Below, in pieces: positions 1 through 8,802 of a DNA stretch of 64,000 bases. Positions within the stretch are counted from its first letter, which is position 1. Every line of letters begins with the position of its first letter. The notes under the pieces are model-generated. The model was not told where the DNA came from. It did no database searches and saw only the letters and a list, made by a program, of their open reading frames with translations. Origin of the DNA: Phycisphaeraceae bacterium (GTDB taxonomy: Bacteria > Planctomycetota > Phycisphaerae > Phycisphaerales > UBA1924); contig JAHCJI010000006.1 in NCBI GenBank assembly GCA_026126305.1, positions 124,001-188,000 on the forward strand. The letters are read 5' to 3'. Made by a program: the position numbers and the translations under genes.

Positions 1-1850
1 TTGGCCGACCACGGCATCAGTTCGCAATCCAGGCACATCCACTTGGTTGATAATTCATCCCACAGCCCGGCCCGATTGACGGCTTCGCGTACGCGGTCGA
101 GCAGGCCCTGTTCCATCTCCATGTCGGCGAAGAACCGCCGCCCCGTACGCGTGTACACGATACCCGCCTCGCCGGTATCGATGCCGAAGCGGTCGCGCGC
201 GGCTCCTGCGTTCTTGCACACCACGACGACGGCGCGCGAGCCCATGTGCTTCTCTTCGCAGATGGCGCGCCCCACGCCGCGATCCCGGTAGTACGCCAGC
301 GCCTCGGCCGGGTGCTCGAGCAAGCCCTCGCGCTCGCTGGTCTCGCAGGGCGACATCGTGGGTGGCAGGTAGATAAGCCACCGCGGGTCGGCGGCGAACC
401 GGCTCATGATCTCGAGCGCGGCCGTCGCGTTCTCCTCGCGCACGATGACCATACGCTCCAAGGCGGTCTCGATCACGCGCTTGCCCGTCACATCGCCCAG
501 GTCGAGCACGTCGTCGTGGCGCTGCTGGGGCGAGACCCCGGCGTCGTGCTCGGACAGGAAAGGCTTCTTGCTCTGAGCGTACGCCGCCTTGGCCTCGACC
601 GAGACGACCTCGCGTTCGGGGTAACGCAGCGCGCTGAGCCGCCCGCCATAAACGCAGCCGGTGTCCAGGCAGATGGTGTTGTTCAGCCACTGCGCGTTCC
701 GGACGGGCACGTGGCCATACACCACCATCGCCCTGCCCCGATAGTCCAGCGCCCAGTTGAGCCGCTCGGGCAAGCCATACTCGTCGGTCTCGCCGGTGGT
801 CTGGCCATAGAGACAGAACTCGCGCACCGCCCCGCTGGCGCGGCCCTGCATCTCTTCCTTCAGCCCGGCGTGCGCGACGACCAGCTTGCCATCATCGAGC
901 ACGTAGTGGCTGATGAGACCGTCGATGAACGTGCGCACCCGCTCGGCGAACTCGGGCGTTTCCTTCGACAACTGCTCCAAGGTCAGGTCCAGCCCATGCG
1001 TCAGGCGGACGTTCTTGCCGCTCAGATGTCGCAGCAGCTTCACGTCGTGGTTGCCCGGCACGCACAGGGCCTTGCCCTCATCCACCAAACGCATCACCAG
1101 CCGCAGCACGGCGGGCGAGGCTGGCCCGCGGTCGACCAGGTCTCCAAGAAACACGAGCGTGCGTGGCACGCCGTCGGTCGTCGGCGGCACCACCTCGCAC
1201 TCGCCCGCCTCGCCTCGCACTCCGTAGCCGAGCGCGCCGAGCAGGTCGATGGCCTCGTCGTAACAGCCGTGGATGTCGCCGATGATGTCGAATGGTCCTT
1301 GCAGTTGCCTCTTGTTGTTCCACAGGGGAGTGCGCTCGATCGTCGCCGCGATGGCCTGTGCCTCGCTCTCGAGCACCCAGACGGCGCGATATCCCTCGCG
1401 CTTGAGCCCCTTGCCGCCGCGCCCGCCCATGCCCCTGCGCAGCGCGAGCCGCTGGTTGCGGATGACGTGGGGTCCGAAGTCGCGATCGGGTCGCAACGCA
1501 TTACGATCCTGGCATACCTGTTCGGGCACGTTGAGCACGATAGCCACCGGCAGGCAGTGGAATTCTCGCGCGAGTTGCACGTACCGCCGGCGGTCCTCGG
1601 CACGCACGTTGGTCGCGTCCACCACGGTCAGCAGTCCGTTCTTCAGCCGCTTGGCGACGATGGTGTGCAGCAGGTCGAACGCATCGTCGGTCGCGTGCTG
1701 CGCGTTCTCGTCGTCGGCCACCACGCCCCGGCAATAGTCCGACGACACGATCTCCGTCGGCTTGAAGTGCGCCCGGGCAAAAGACGACTTGCCGGCTCCG
1801 GAGGGGCCTATGAGGACGACCAGGGCGAGTTGGGGGATGGAGATCTTCAT
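1..1850 (-). CDS. pnkp: Polynucleotide kinase-phosphatase-ligase Pnkp (RNA repair), C-terminus cut by window edge
   Basis: End-healing and sealing enzyme of the bacterial Pnkp/Hen1 RNA-repair system. The frame is open from the ATG at 1850 to the left edge (about 616 codons; the family is usually about 850 residues, so the ligase C-terminus is missing here). Three modules are visible in order. The kinase has a P-loop GPSGAGKS at residues 15-22. The metallophosphatase has GDIHG at 191-195 and GNHD at 266-269. The adenylyltransferase/ligase has motif I EEKHMGSR with the nucleotidyl lysine at about residue 534. By family knowledge it phosphorylates 5'-OH ends, removes 2',3'-cyclic phosphate and joins RNA together with Hen1. 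The start overlaps the Hen1 stop in an ATGA, so the two are translationally coupled. Confidence 0.95.
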   Translation of the reverse strand, partial: MKISIPQLALVVLIGPSGAGKSSFARAHFKPTEIVSSDYCRGVVADDENAQHATDDAFDLLHTIVAKRLKNGLLTVVDATNVRAEDRRRYVQLAREFHCLPVAIVLNVPEQVCQDRNALRPDRDFGPHVIRNQRLALRRGMGGRGGKGLKREGYRAVWVLESEAQAIAATIERTPLWNNKRQLQGPFDIIGDIHGCYDEAIDLLGALGYGVRGEAGECEVVPPTTDGVPRTLVFLGDLVDRGPASPAVLRLVMRLVDEGKALCVPGNHDVKLLRHLSGKNVRLTHGLDLTLEQLSKETPEFAERVRTFIDGLISHYVLDDGKLVVAHAGLKEEMQGRASGAVREFCLYGQTTGETDEYGLPERLNWALDYRGRAMVVYGHVPVRNAQWLNNTICLDTGCVYGGRLSALRYPEREVVSVEAKAAYAQSKKPFLSEHDAGVSPQQRHDDVLDLGDVTGKRVIETALERMVIVREENATAALEIMSRFAADPRWLIYLPPTMSPCETSEREGLLEHPAEALAYYRDRGVGRAICEEKHMGSRAVVVVCKNAGAARDRFGIDTGEAGIVYTRTGRRFFADMEMEQGLLDRVREAVNRAGLWDELSTKWMCLDCELMPWSA

Positions 1851-3238
1851 CGCTCGAATATCCCCATCTGCGTTGGGCTCCCCAGAGACTCATCCACCGG
1901 CCCCACCGGCAGGAAGCGGACGGCGTACCCGAACTCGCCCGCGACGCGCTGGGCCCATGCCCGGAACTGGGCGCGCGTCCACTCGAAGCGGTGGTCGCGG
2001 TGGCGGTACCGGCCGGCGGGCAGGGTCTCCCACACGCTGTTGTACTCGGCGTTGGGTGTGGTGATGACCACCGCACCCGGCCTGGCGAACTCGAAGACAG
2101 CGCGCTCGAAGGCGCGCAGGCGCGGCTCGTCGAGGTGCTCGATCACTTCCACGCACGCGGCAGCGTCGAAGCCCACGAGCCGCTGGTCGCGGTACATGAG
2201 CGAGCCATGCATCAGCTCGATGCGCGTGCGTTGCGCGTCGCCCAGGCGATCGAGCCGCAGCCGCTCGCTGGCCCGCTCGAGGGCGCGGATGGCCACGTCG
2301 ACGCCCACGATGCGGGAGAACTGCTTCTCCTTGACCAGTTCTCGCAACAGGTTGCCCTCGCCGCAGCCCAGATCGAGCACGCTCGCGGCGTTGCTGGCCT
2401 TGATCGCCGCCATGACCGCGCCGATGCGCTGGCTGTTGAGGCTCAGCGGCTTCTCGATGGCCGCCTCTTCGGCGTCGCGCAGGCGCTCGGTTTCCTCGGC
2501 GTCGCCCACCTCGTCGGGCATCAGGCGGCCGAGCGCCTCGCGCGTCAGCCGACGCTGGTTCTTGAGGTATCGCGCGGCGATGGTCTCCTTCTCGGGGTGG
2601 GTGGGCAACCAGTCGGCGGCTCGGGCCAGCAGCTTGTCCACCTCGTCCTTGCCCACCCAGTAGTGCTTGTCGTTGTCGAGCACGGGCATCAGCACGTACA
2701 GGTGCCGCAGCAGGTCCTTCACCGGCAGCGTGTGCTCGAGCGTGAGCACGCCGGTGGGCGCGGGGCCCCAATCCAGACTCGCGTCCAGCGGCGGGCGATC
2801 GATGCCGACGGCGTAGCCCAGCGGCTCGAACAGGCGGCGCACGAACGCCTCGCCTTGCATGGGCACTACGGCGACGCTTGCGCGCAGAGGCAGGGGCTCG
2901 GCGACCAACTGCGGGCGTTCCTTGCTGCGGCCGTTCATGGCGGTGGAGAACAGAGTGTTCATGGCCACGCTGAGCAGGCTGCTGGCCGCGTAGGGCCGAT
3001 CGTTGACGTACTGGTCGAGCGACCAGTCGCCCCGCCCGCGCACCAGTCCGACAGGGTCGACCTCGACCAGCACGCACACGCGGCATCGCTCGGCCTGGGC
3101 CACGGGGTAGAACACGTGGGCCACGCCGAAGGACATCTCGAAGCGCTGCACGCCCGCGGGGTTCTTGTGCAACAGGTAGCCCAGGTCGGTGGCCGGGGTC
3201 AGGGCCGGGGTCGAGATGGCTTCGATGGTGAGCATCAT
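1847..3238 (-). CDS. hen1: 3'-terminal RNA ribose 2'-O-methyltransferase Hen1
   Basis: Mn-dependent methyltransferase that methylates the 2'-OH of a broken RNA 3' end before Pnkp seals it, protecting the junction from re-cleavage (family knowledge). The protein has 463 residues, the usual length for bacterial Hen1: an N-terminal domain of about 240 residues special to bacterial Hen1, then a Rossmann methyltransferase with the SAM motif LDLGCGEGN at 288-296. The metal-binding set is complete: E364, E367 and H368 in EVIEH, and H416 in RDHRF. It is first in a two-gene operon; its TGA overlaps the Pnkp ATG. Two ATGs stand at 3238 and 3235 and either could be the start. The gene upstream is divergent, so the 196 bp at 3239-3434 should hold both promoters. 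Confidence 0.95.
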   Translation of the reverse strand: MMLTIEAISTPALTPATDLGYLLHKNPAGVQRFEMSFGVAHVFYPVAQAERCRVCVLVEVDPVGLVRGRGDWSLDQYVNDRPYAASSLLSVAMNTLFSTAMNGRSKERPQLVAEPLPLRASVAVVPMQGEAFVRRLFEPLGYAVGIDRPPLDASLDWGPAPTGVLTLEHTLPVKDLLRHLYVLMPVLDNDKHYWVGKDEVDKLLARAADWLPTHPEKETIAARYLKNQRRLTREALGRLMPDEVGDAEETERLRDAEEAAIEKPLSLNSQRIGAVMAAIKASNAASVLDLGCGEGNLLRELVKEKQFSRIVGVDVAIRALERASERLRLDRLGDAQRTRIELMHGSLMYRDQRLVGFDAAACVEVIEHLDEPRLRAFERAVFEFARPGAVVITTPNAEYNSVWETLPAGRYRHRDHRFEWTRAQFRAWAQRVAGEFGYAVRFLPVGPVDESLGSPTQMGIFER

Positions 3239-3434
3239 GGCGTGCTTGATTCTCCCGGGCGGTTCGTGCCTCCCAGTTTAGCCGGAAATCCAGCAGCCGC
3301 AACAGAACCCGATCGCTGAGCGCGAAGATTGCGCGCAGGCGTGGACCTGCGCGAGAAATTCCGGTCTGTTGTGCGAATGGTTGGACGCACGAGGCCACGC
3401 CCCCCACCACCCCCACGACCCACGGAGGAATCCC

Positions 3435-4550
3435 ATGCCCGCCCTGCCCGCCGTGCTGCTCGTCCTCCTTGCCCTGATTGCCGTTCTTGCCACCACTTTC
3501 GCCCCCGCCACGCAGCGGCCCGAGCACCCCGATCTGGGCCACCTGCGCCTCAACCAGGTCCAAGTCATCGGCACCCACAACAGCTACAAGGCGGCCATCC
3601 AGCCCGAACTCTTCGAGATCATGCTGGCCCACGATCCGGGCTCGGCCAGCCTCGATTACGCGCACCCGCCCATCCCCGAGCAACTCGACCTGGGCGTGCG
3701 CAACCTCGAGCTGGACCTCTACAACGACCCGCAGGGCGGGCACTATCGCCGGCCGCTGGGCCACGTCATCCTCCATGGCGTGGGCGTTGCGCCGCTGCCG
3801 TTCAATGTCGATGGCGTGATGGACGAGCCGGGCTTCAAGGTGATGCACGATTGCAACTTCGATTTTCGCAGCAACGAGCTCAGATTCGTGCGGACGCTCG
3901 AGGACCTGCGCGACTGGTCGGCGTCCAACCCCGGCCACCTGCCCGTGTTCGTCACGATGAACCTCAAGGGCGGCCGCTCGCCCGCGCCCGGCGGGGTGGC
4001 GGCCGTCGAGTGGGACACCGCCGCCATGCGAGAGCTCGACCGCGTGCTGGTCAAGGCGCTGGGCGAGGAGAACCTCATCACGCCCGATGATGTGCGCGGC
4101 GGGCACGCCTCGCTGCTGGAAGCCATCGAGCGCGACGGCTGGCCGAAGGTCGACGACGTGCGCGGCCGTTTCCTCTTCGTGGTCGACCATGGGGGGCGGG
4201 TCCGCGACATGTACGTCGACGGCAACGAATCGATGGCCGGGCGGCCGATGTTCACCAGCGGGCCGCGGGGCGCGCCTTACGGCGTATTCCATATCATCAA
4301 CGAGCCCATCGAGCAGGCCGAGACGATCGAGCAGTTGGTGCGGGCCGGGCACATCGTGCGGACGCGGGCCGACGCGGGCACGCACGACATGCGCTCGGGC
4401 GACCGCACGCGCTTCGAGGCGGCCATGCGCGTGGGGGCGCAGGTCATCACCACCGATTACCCCGTGCCCGACGAGCGGCACAACGCCGAGTATCGCGTGG
4501 TGTTCGAGGACGGCACGTACGCGCGGGCCAACCCGCTGCTGACCCCGTAG
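3435..4550 (+). CDS. Secreted Ca2+-dependent phosphoinositide-specific phospholipase C-like protein
   Basis: The protein has 371 residues. An N-terminal hydrophobic segment (about residues 5-22) looks like a signal peptide or anchor, so the enzyme probably acts outside the cytoplasm. The motifs IGTHNSY (H48), NLELDLYND and an HG pair after the first third fit the bacterial Ca2+-dependent PI-PLC family, a TIM barrel using two histidines. A late segment (ITTDYP) matches the final strand of that fold. Substrate cannot be read from sequence; phosphoinositides or related glycophosphodiesters are the family expectation. The ATG at 3435 was chosen because GGAGGAA at 3424-3430 sits four bases upstream and the signal peptide starts there; an upstream in-frame extension to 3369 lacks both. 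Confidence 0.8.
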   Translation: MPALPAVLLVLLALIAVLATTFAPATQRPEHPDLGHLRLNQVQVIGTHNSYKAAIQPELFEIMLAHDPGSASLDYAHPPIPEQLDLGVRNLELDLYNDPQGGHYRRPLGHVILHGVGVAPLPFNVDGVMDEPGFKVMHDCNFDFRSNELRFVRTLEDLRDWSASNPGHLPVFVTMNLKGGRSPAPGGVAAVEWDTAAMRELDRVLVKALGEENLITPDDVRGGHASLLEAIERDGWPKVDDVRGRFLFVVDHGGRVRDMYVDGNESMAGRPMFTSGPRGAPYGVFHIINEPIEQAETIEQLVRAGHIVRTRADAGTHDMRSGDRTRFEAAMRVGAQVITTDYPVPDERHNAEYRVVFEDGTYARANPLLTP

Positions 4551-4654
4551 CATGCAAGTGTTGGATGTGGTCCAAGTCGGCTTCAAGGCTTAACATCCCC
4601 CCCTTGCCAGCCGGCGCGTGCCGGCCTGGCGGACCGCGTGTGGGAGGTGTGAAG

Positions 4655-5548
4655 ATGGCCATGAACCTGTTGGTTTCGTTCGTGTCGTTGGTGTGTGCCG
4701 CGGTGTTTGCTCCGGCCAACGCACCGCAACTGGTCATGTCCCAGCAGTTGGACTTGCGCATCCTGCTGCAAGGCGAGATGCCGCGGGTGTACGCCGATGA
4801 CATCCAGATCGTGTTCGCGCCGCCCGGTGAGTTCCGCTTCAAGGCCGTGTACAAGAACGGCGATGAAGCCATCGCGGAAAAGCAGTTCAGATCTCTTACC
4901 CGCGGGGGCCCCTTCGCACTGGCCCGGATCGACCGTGCGGGTTTTGTCGAACTGGGAAGCAACGATGGCCCGCGACGGGTCGAGTACTACGTGGACGACA
5001 CGCTGATCGGCTCGCTGGACTTCACGCTCATCAAGCATACCAGCGACGACCCGTTCAACCCCCAGGTGTCCTGGAGCATCGAAGGGCCATGGTCGCAGCA
5101 CGCGTACCTGGTGGTCGATGGTGATCGTGGCGAGAACGCGCGCCTCAGCCTGGTGTACTGGGTCGGCTCGCACGAGGTGCCGATCGATGGCGAGATCGTC
5201 GTCGTCCGCAAGGACGGCCAGCAGGTGGGCACGCTCGACAAGCGCCGCATCTCCAACCCCGGCAACAACCGATTCGAGCACAACATCCGCATGGCCGACA
5301 ACAACTTCCTGACCATGGGCGGCCTGGCGCAGCTCGAGGGCGGATTCGTCATGGACGTAGAGCACAACGGCGCTATCCTGCGGAGTTTCCCCTTTGCCGT
5401 TTCGGGCGGCGTGCTTGTACCCCACGAACGCAGCCATCCCGCAGCGCTGGGCGAAATGCCGCTCCTGTCTCCGCGATTCATCGGCGAGGCCAGCCAGAAC
5501 GAAGCGTCGCTCTCGCCCAAGGTGCTGACCTGGTCCACGGCCCGCTGA
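4655..5548 (+). CDS. Exported protein of unknown function
   Basis: The protein has 297 residues with a clear signal peptide (hydrophobic residues 4-20, then an ANA cleavage-like site near 22-24). The mature part is rich in short beta-type stretches and acidic residues; no catalytic motif or cysteine pair is evident and I do not recognise the family. The start at 4655 follows GGGAGGTG (4642-4649) with good spacing; the frame is open further upstream but without a ribosome-binding site. It follows the PI-PLC-like gene by about 100 bases on the same strand and may share its promoter. It ends 23 bases before the convergent CorA-type gene. Confidence 0.7.
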   Translation: MAMNLLVSFVSLVCAAVFAPANAPQLVMSQQLDLRILLQGEMPRVYADDIQIVFAPPGEFRFKAVYKNGDEAIAEKQFRSLTRGGPFALARIDRAGFVELGSNDGPRRVEYYVDDTLIGSLDFTLIKHTSDDPFNPQVSWSIEGPWSQHAYLVVDGDRGENARLSLVYWVGSHEVPIDGEIVVVRKDGQQVGTLDKRRISNPGNNRFEHNIRMADNNFLTMGGLAQLEGGFVMDVEHNGAILRSFPFAVSGGVLVPHERSHPAALGEMPLLSPRFIGEASQNEASLSPKVLTWSTAR

Positions 5549-5571
5549 AATGGCGAGTCCCGGGTCAGGAC

Positions 5572-6603
5572 TTAAAGCCACCGCTTGCGGCGGAACCACC
5601 AGAGCTCCCCGGCCGCGATGGCCAGCATCAGCAGGCACACAAGAGCAAATCCCAGTCCCGAATCGGCCAGGGGGATGCCGCCCACGTTGATGCCCAACAG
5701 CCCGGTGATGAATGAGAGTGGCAGCATGACCGTGGCGACAATCGTCAGCAAGTAGAGCGTGCGGCCGACGCGGGCCTCATGACGGGCGCGCATCTCTTCC
5801 TGCGTGACAGCCGCCCGGTCGCGCAGTTCCTCGAGTGCCTCGCACACGCGCGTGGTCTGCTCGAGCGCCAAGCGCATCTCCAGCAGGTCACGGTCTCTCA
5901 GCAAGGGCGACCGGCCGCTGGCCAGGGCACTCATCGCCTCGCGCTGGGGCACCAGGTATCGCCGATAGGTGATGGCGTGGCGTCGGATGGTGGCCAATTG
6001 CGCGCGGTCTGATGGAACATCCAACTCGCGGTCGAGCATCCCTTCCTCGATACCATCGAGCAGTTCCTCGAGATTATGGATGCTCGGGCCCATGCCCATC
6101 GCCAGGCCGTAAGCCACCGCCGCCAGGAACGCGCCAGCCGTCGCGGGGGCCTTGCCTTGCTGGGCGCGGGCCCGCAATTCGGCGATGGTCTGAAAGCGGT
6201 ACTGCCGTAACGTAATGATGCGTGACGGCTCGAGCCACAGACGCACGGAAATCAACTCGTCCGGCTCGGCCCCCGGGTTCATGTTGATGCCCCGCAAGAT
6301 CACCAGCAAGCCCTCACCAAAGACCTCGGCACGGGGCCTGGTCTCTTCGGCCAGCAACGACTCGGCGACGACCGGGTCTAGACCGGACTCCTCACGCAGC
6401 CAATGTTGAGCCCTGGACTTCGTTCGATCGAGGTGGACCCATAGCGGTGGGCCATCCCGCGGCTTGTCCAGTTCCTGCCAGCCGCGCTTCTTTTGTTCAA
6501 AGTCGCCATGTTCGCCCGGCAGTCGCGTGGCAAGTATGAGGCCGGCGGCCTCGTCGAAGGGTGTGAAGGGAGACAACGTTGCTCGCGTGTCGGTGTCGGT
6601 CAT
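5572..6603 (-). CDS. CorA/ZntB-type divalent metal ion transporter
   Basis: Inner-membrane metal channel or transporter of the CorA superfamily, 343 residues. The large N-terminal cytoplasmic alpha/beta domain is followed by a long helical region and two C-terminal membrane helices. The signature loop after the first of these reads GINVGGIP, close to the GMNVGGIP form of the ZntB branch rather than the GMN-FM of true CorA, so zinc export/import or broad divalent transport is possible. The tail ends in basic residues (RRKRWL), as expected inside the cell. The ATG at 6603 was taken because the longer frame to 6735 would run into the lipoprotein gene upstream, whose stop lies 13 bases away; the two probably form an operon. 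Confidence 0.88.
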   Translation of the reverse strand: MTDTDTRATLSPFTPFDEAAGLILATRLPGEHGDFEQKKRGWQELDKPRDGPPLWVHLDRTKSRAQHWLREESGLDPVVAESLLAEETRPRAEVFGEGLLVILRGINMNPGAEPDELISVRLWLEPSRIITLRQYRFQTIAELRARAQQGKAPATAGAFLAAVAYGLAMGMGPSIHNLEELLDGIEEGMLDRELDVPSDRAQLATIRRHAITYRRYLVPQREAMSALASGRSPLLRDRDLLEMRLALEQTTRVCEALEELRDRAAVTQEEMRARHEARVGRTLYLLTIVATVMLPLSFITGLLGINVGGIPLADSGLGFALVCLLMLAIAAGELWWFRRKRWL

Positions 6604-6616
6604 GGCGGGTTTGTCA

Positions 6617-7117
6617 TTACGGAACACTTGATGCGGATATGGGTAGCAACGTGGCCTTATCGGCATCCTGGCAGACTTCGAACCGTATGGAAATGAAAAG
6701 TATCGGGTTGATGGGGTCGTTTGTGCTCCACGCAACCGACCGCACGGTCTTGCCCATCGGTAGGCCGCGGGTGTCGATGTGGATGGGCAATCTCACGGAT
6801 GCTGTGGGCTCGACCAAGGTCTGCGTGGTGTACGTGCTGATGCCGGGAACCAAAGGCCCACGCAGTCGGAGCGGCTCATCGCCAAGGTTTTCAACGACGA
6901 CTTCGAACATGATCGACATGGTGTCGAGGCTGGTACCGGCGTCGATGATGGGGTTGGGGACATTGACGCGGGGTCCGGAGTGCCTTGCTTGCCGTTCTTC
7001 CAGCGTGGCCGCGATGGGCTCTTGTGTGGTGGGCGTCGTGGGAATCGGTGCTGCGCAACCACCAAGCAGTAAGAGACCAATAAACACCCCGACCCCGAGG
7101 ACCGATTGGCTACTCAT
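6617..7117 (-). CDS. Lipoprotein resembling the DUF1573 family
   Basis: The protein has 166 residues with a lipoprotein signal: hydrophobic residues 6-18 and lipobox LGGC with the acylated cysteine at 21. After a Pro/Thr-rich linker the body (about 50-155) has the pattern of a single immunoglobulin-like domain of the DUF1573 kind: a conserved N-terminal strand, a VVVENLGDEPLRL strand, and a late STNDP motif. Such domains are common in planctomycetes and Bacteroidetes and often have no known function. It is the upstream gene of a pair with the CorA-type transporter, 13 bases apart. Its upstream side borders the Rhs island. Confidence 0.7.
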   Translation of the reverse strand: MSSQSVLGVGVFIGLLLLGGCAAPIPTTPTTQEPIAATLEERQARHSGPRVNVPNPIIDAGTSLDTMSIMFEVVVENLGDEPLRLRGPLVPGISTYTTQTLVEPTASVRLPIHIDTRGLPMGKTVRSVAWSTNDPINPILFISIRFEVCQDADKATLLPISASSVP

Positions 7118-7220
7118 GGGCCGCTCCTTTCCAGAATCGAGCCGACATGTTGTCCTTCGTACTGCTTACGACATGCCTCGGTGCTGTTATCCACGGCCTC
7201 ACCTTACTCTAGCCTTACTT

Positions 7221-7532
7221 GTTCGTGGCCGAGCACGACGCGGATGGGTATCATTGGCCGGTGCTTCAGGACGCGAACTTCAACGCGGTGGCGTTGGCGC
7301 ACGAGGACGGGCGCGTGGCGCGGCAGCGCGTGTTGGGCCCGTACGGCCGAATCTTACAAGAGGACGCGTTGGTGTCGGGCTCGCCGGCGACGCGCGTGGG
7401 GCACTAGGGCCTGTTCGCCGAGCGCCTGGACGCGGACACGCAGGCGAATCCGCTGGCGGCGGGCGGCACCGTGGCATGGCACAACCGGAATCGGACGCTG
7501 CTGAGCGAGTATGGGAGGTTTGCGCAGAGGGA
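7221..7532 (+). repeat. Rhs core-end repeat, copy 1
   Basis: About 310 bp nearly identical to 9248-9559. Both begin at the same point (GTTCGTGGCCGAG) and both diverge just after the RDP codons, which is where Rhs C-terminal tips are normally exchanged. Long runs match exactly, for example around 7270-7320. The one disabling difference is TAG at 7405 here against CAG in copy 2. Confidence 0.85.
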
Positions 7533-8592
7533 TCCCGTATCATCGGGCCTTGGGATCGCGGAGGCCATCCGCATCGCCAGCGGCCTTGGCGCCTCGGCGC
7601 CGGGTTTGGGTGTGATGCCCGATGGCATGTTCATCGATGGCAATAACTTGTATCAGGCCGTGCTCAGCAATCCGGTCATGCATACCGATGCGCTCGGCTT
7701 ATATACCGATCCGTTCGATGCTATCGACGAGATCATTATGGAACATCTGGTGAGCGCTTCCGCAGTCATCTCGAGTTCCATCCGCGTCGCACAGGACGGT
7801 CTGATGGACTCGATCCTCTACACTCAAGCCGCATTCCTCTTCGATGACATGATTATGGATCGGGATGCGGGGATCCTGTTTGGCATGGCCGGTGGTGCCT
7901 TGTTTGCCCGCGCGTGCTTCGTAGAGGGGACGGACATCGCAACGCTTTCGGGCCCCCAGGATATCGAGTGCATCGAGCTGGGTCAGGCGGTGCATAGCCG
8001 TCCCGATCCTGAACTGCTCGCGGTCGAACAAATTGACTTCCTCAACCACGACCTACGAATTATCACGCTGTTCTATAGCGGTGACGATGGGCGATCGACC
8101 CAGATCGAACTTCTCCGTCCCGCCGCCGACGCCGAGGCGTTGGGTGCCATCCTTGGCCGGCTCGTACCCATCCACGTGCCCGAACTCGATATCGCCGGTT
8201 CGGCCCTTGTGACATCTATCGAGCCCTTTGGCGGCACCCTCGTGCCAGGGGTGCCGAGCATCACCGGCCGGTTCATCACCCAGAACGCCGAGGTTGTCGA
8301 TGTGCACCTCTTTGGCGAGCATGATCCGATCGGGGCGACGCCGGGCCACCCCTTCTTCTCCGCCGACCGTGGTACCTGGATTGCTGCCGCACTACTTCAG
8401 CCGGGTGAACGCGTTCAGACTCTGACCGGAACCAGCACCGTTGATCGTGTGACTTGGCGTGAAGGCCTGCATACGGTCTATAATCTTGAAGTTCATGGCC
8501 CACACACCTACTTTGTGGGCAAATCGGGTGCATGGGTACACAATGCCACAAGTTGTCACCTGACAGATGAGCTGATATCAAATTTCGCATAA
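7471..8592 (+). CDS. Open segment of Rhs tip 1 carrying the pretoxin HINT domain
   Basis: This is the longest uninterrupted part of tip 1 (373 codons from a GTG at 7471). Residues 1-20 are the Rhs core end (GRF...RDP). A linker contains the NLYQ...NP...D.LG pattern that closes Rhs cores. The HINT domain covers about residues 149-359: it starts with Cys in CFVEGT, has a GHPFF motif in the middle and ends with the TYFVGKSGAWVHNA block. HINT domains in polymorphic toxins cleave themselves to free the following toxin (family knowledge). After the HINT domain only 14 residues remain before the TAA at 8590. If translated alone it would lack the 5' core and most of the toxin. Confidence 0.6.
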   Translation: MAWHNRNRTLLSEYGRFAQRDPVSSGLGIAEAIRIASGLGASAPGLGVMPDGMFIDGNNLYQAVLSNPVMHTDALGLYTDPFDAIDEIIMEHLVSASAVISSSIRVAQDGLMDSILYTQAAFLFDDMIMDRDAGILFGMAGGALFARACFVEGTDIATLSGPQDIECIELGQAVHSRPDPELLAVEQIDFLNHDLRIITLFYSGDDGRSTQIELLRPAADAEALGAILGRLVPIHVPELDIAGSALVTSIEPFGGTLVPGVPSITGRFITQNAEVVDVHLFGEHDPIGATPGHPFFSADRGTWIAAALLQPGERVQTLTGTSTVDRVTWREGLHTVYNLEVHGPHTYFVGKSGAWVHNATSCHLTDELISNFA

Positions 8593-8802
8593 CGAAGGGA
8601 GGCCGGTCGCAAATTTGATGGAATGACTGCTCGTGCATACAGGCGTGGTGATACCATGTACCTTGGTGGAAGTCATTTTAACATTCATTCTCAATTTCCT
8701 TGGATTGATTTTTCGAAAGGGTGGTCCAGGGGAGGGGCCGTGTGGGATGATTTGCGGCAGATATGGCGGTGGGTGCCAGAACCCTAATCGCTAGGAGCCA
8801 TC

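Larger units (their letters stand above)
7219..8787 (+). pseudogene. Orphan Rhs tip 1: core end + PT-HINT + toxin tail, with two in-frame stops
   Basis: A 5'-truncated Rhs C-terminal tip read in one frame from about 7219 to the TAA at 8785-8787. It begins with the end of an Rhs core whose closing motif is GRFAQRDP. It continues with a pretoxin HINT domain (CFVEGT at 7915 to VHNA at 8547) and then a tail of about 80 residues. Two in-frame stops break it. A TAG at 7405-7407 stands where tip 2 has CAG (Gln). A TAA at 8590-8592 falls 14 residues after the HINT domain, but the frame then stays open for 64 more codons and ends 15 bases before the candidate immunity gene. This placement suggests the downstream part is the real toxin tail. 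Stops could be decay or sequencing error. Confidence 0.75.

Noticed and set aside
7188..7197. A DnaA-box-like TTATCCACG
   Set aside because: A single copy far from dnaA with no neighbouring boxes or A/T-rich unwinding region; chance occurrence is likely.
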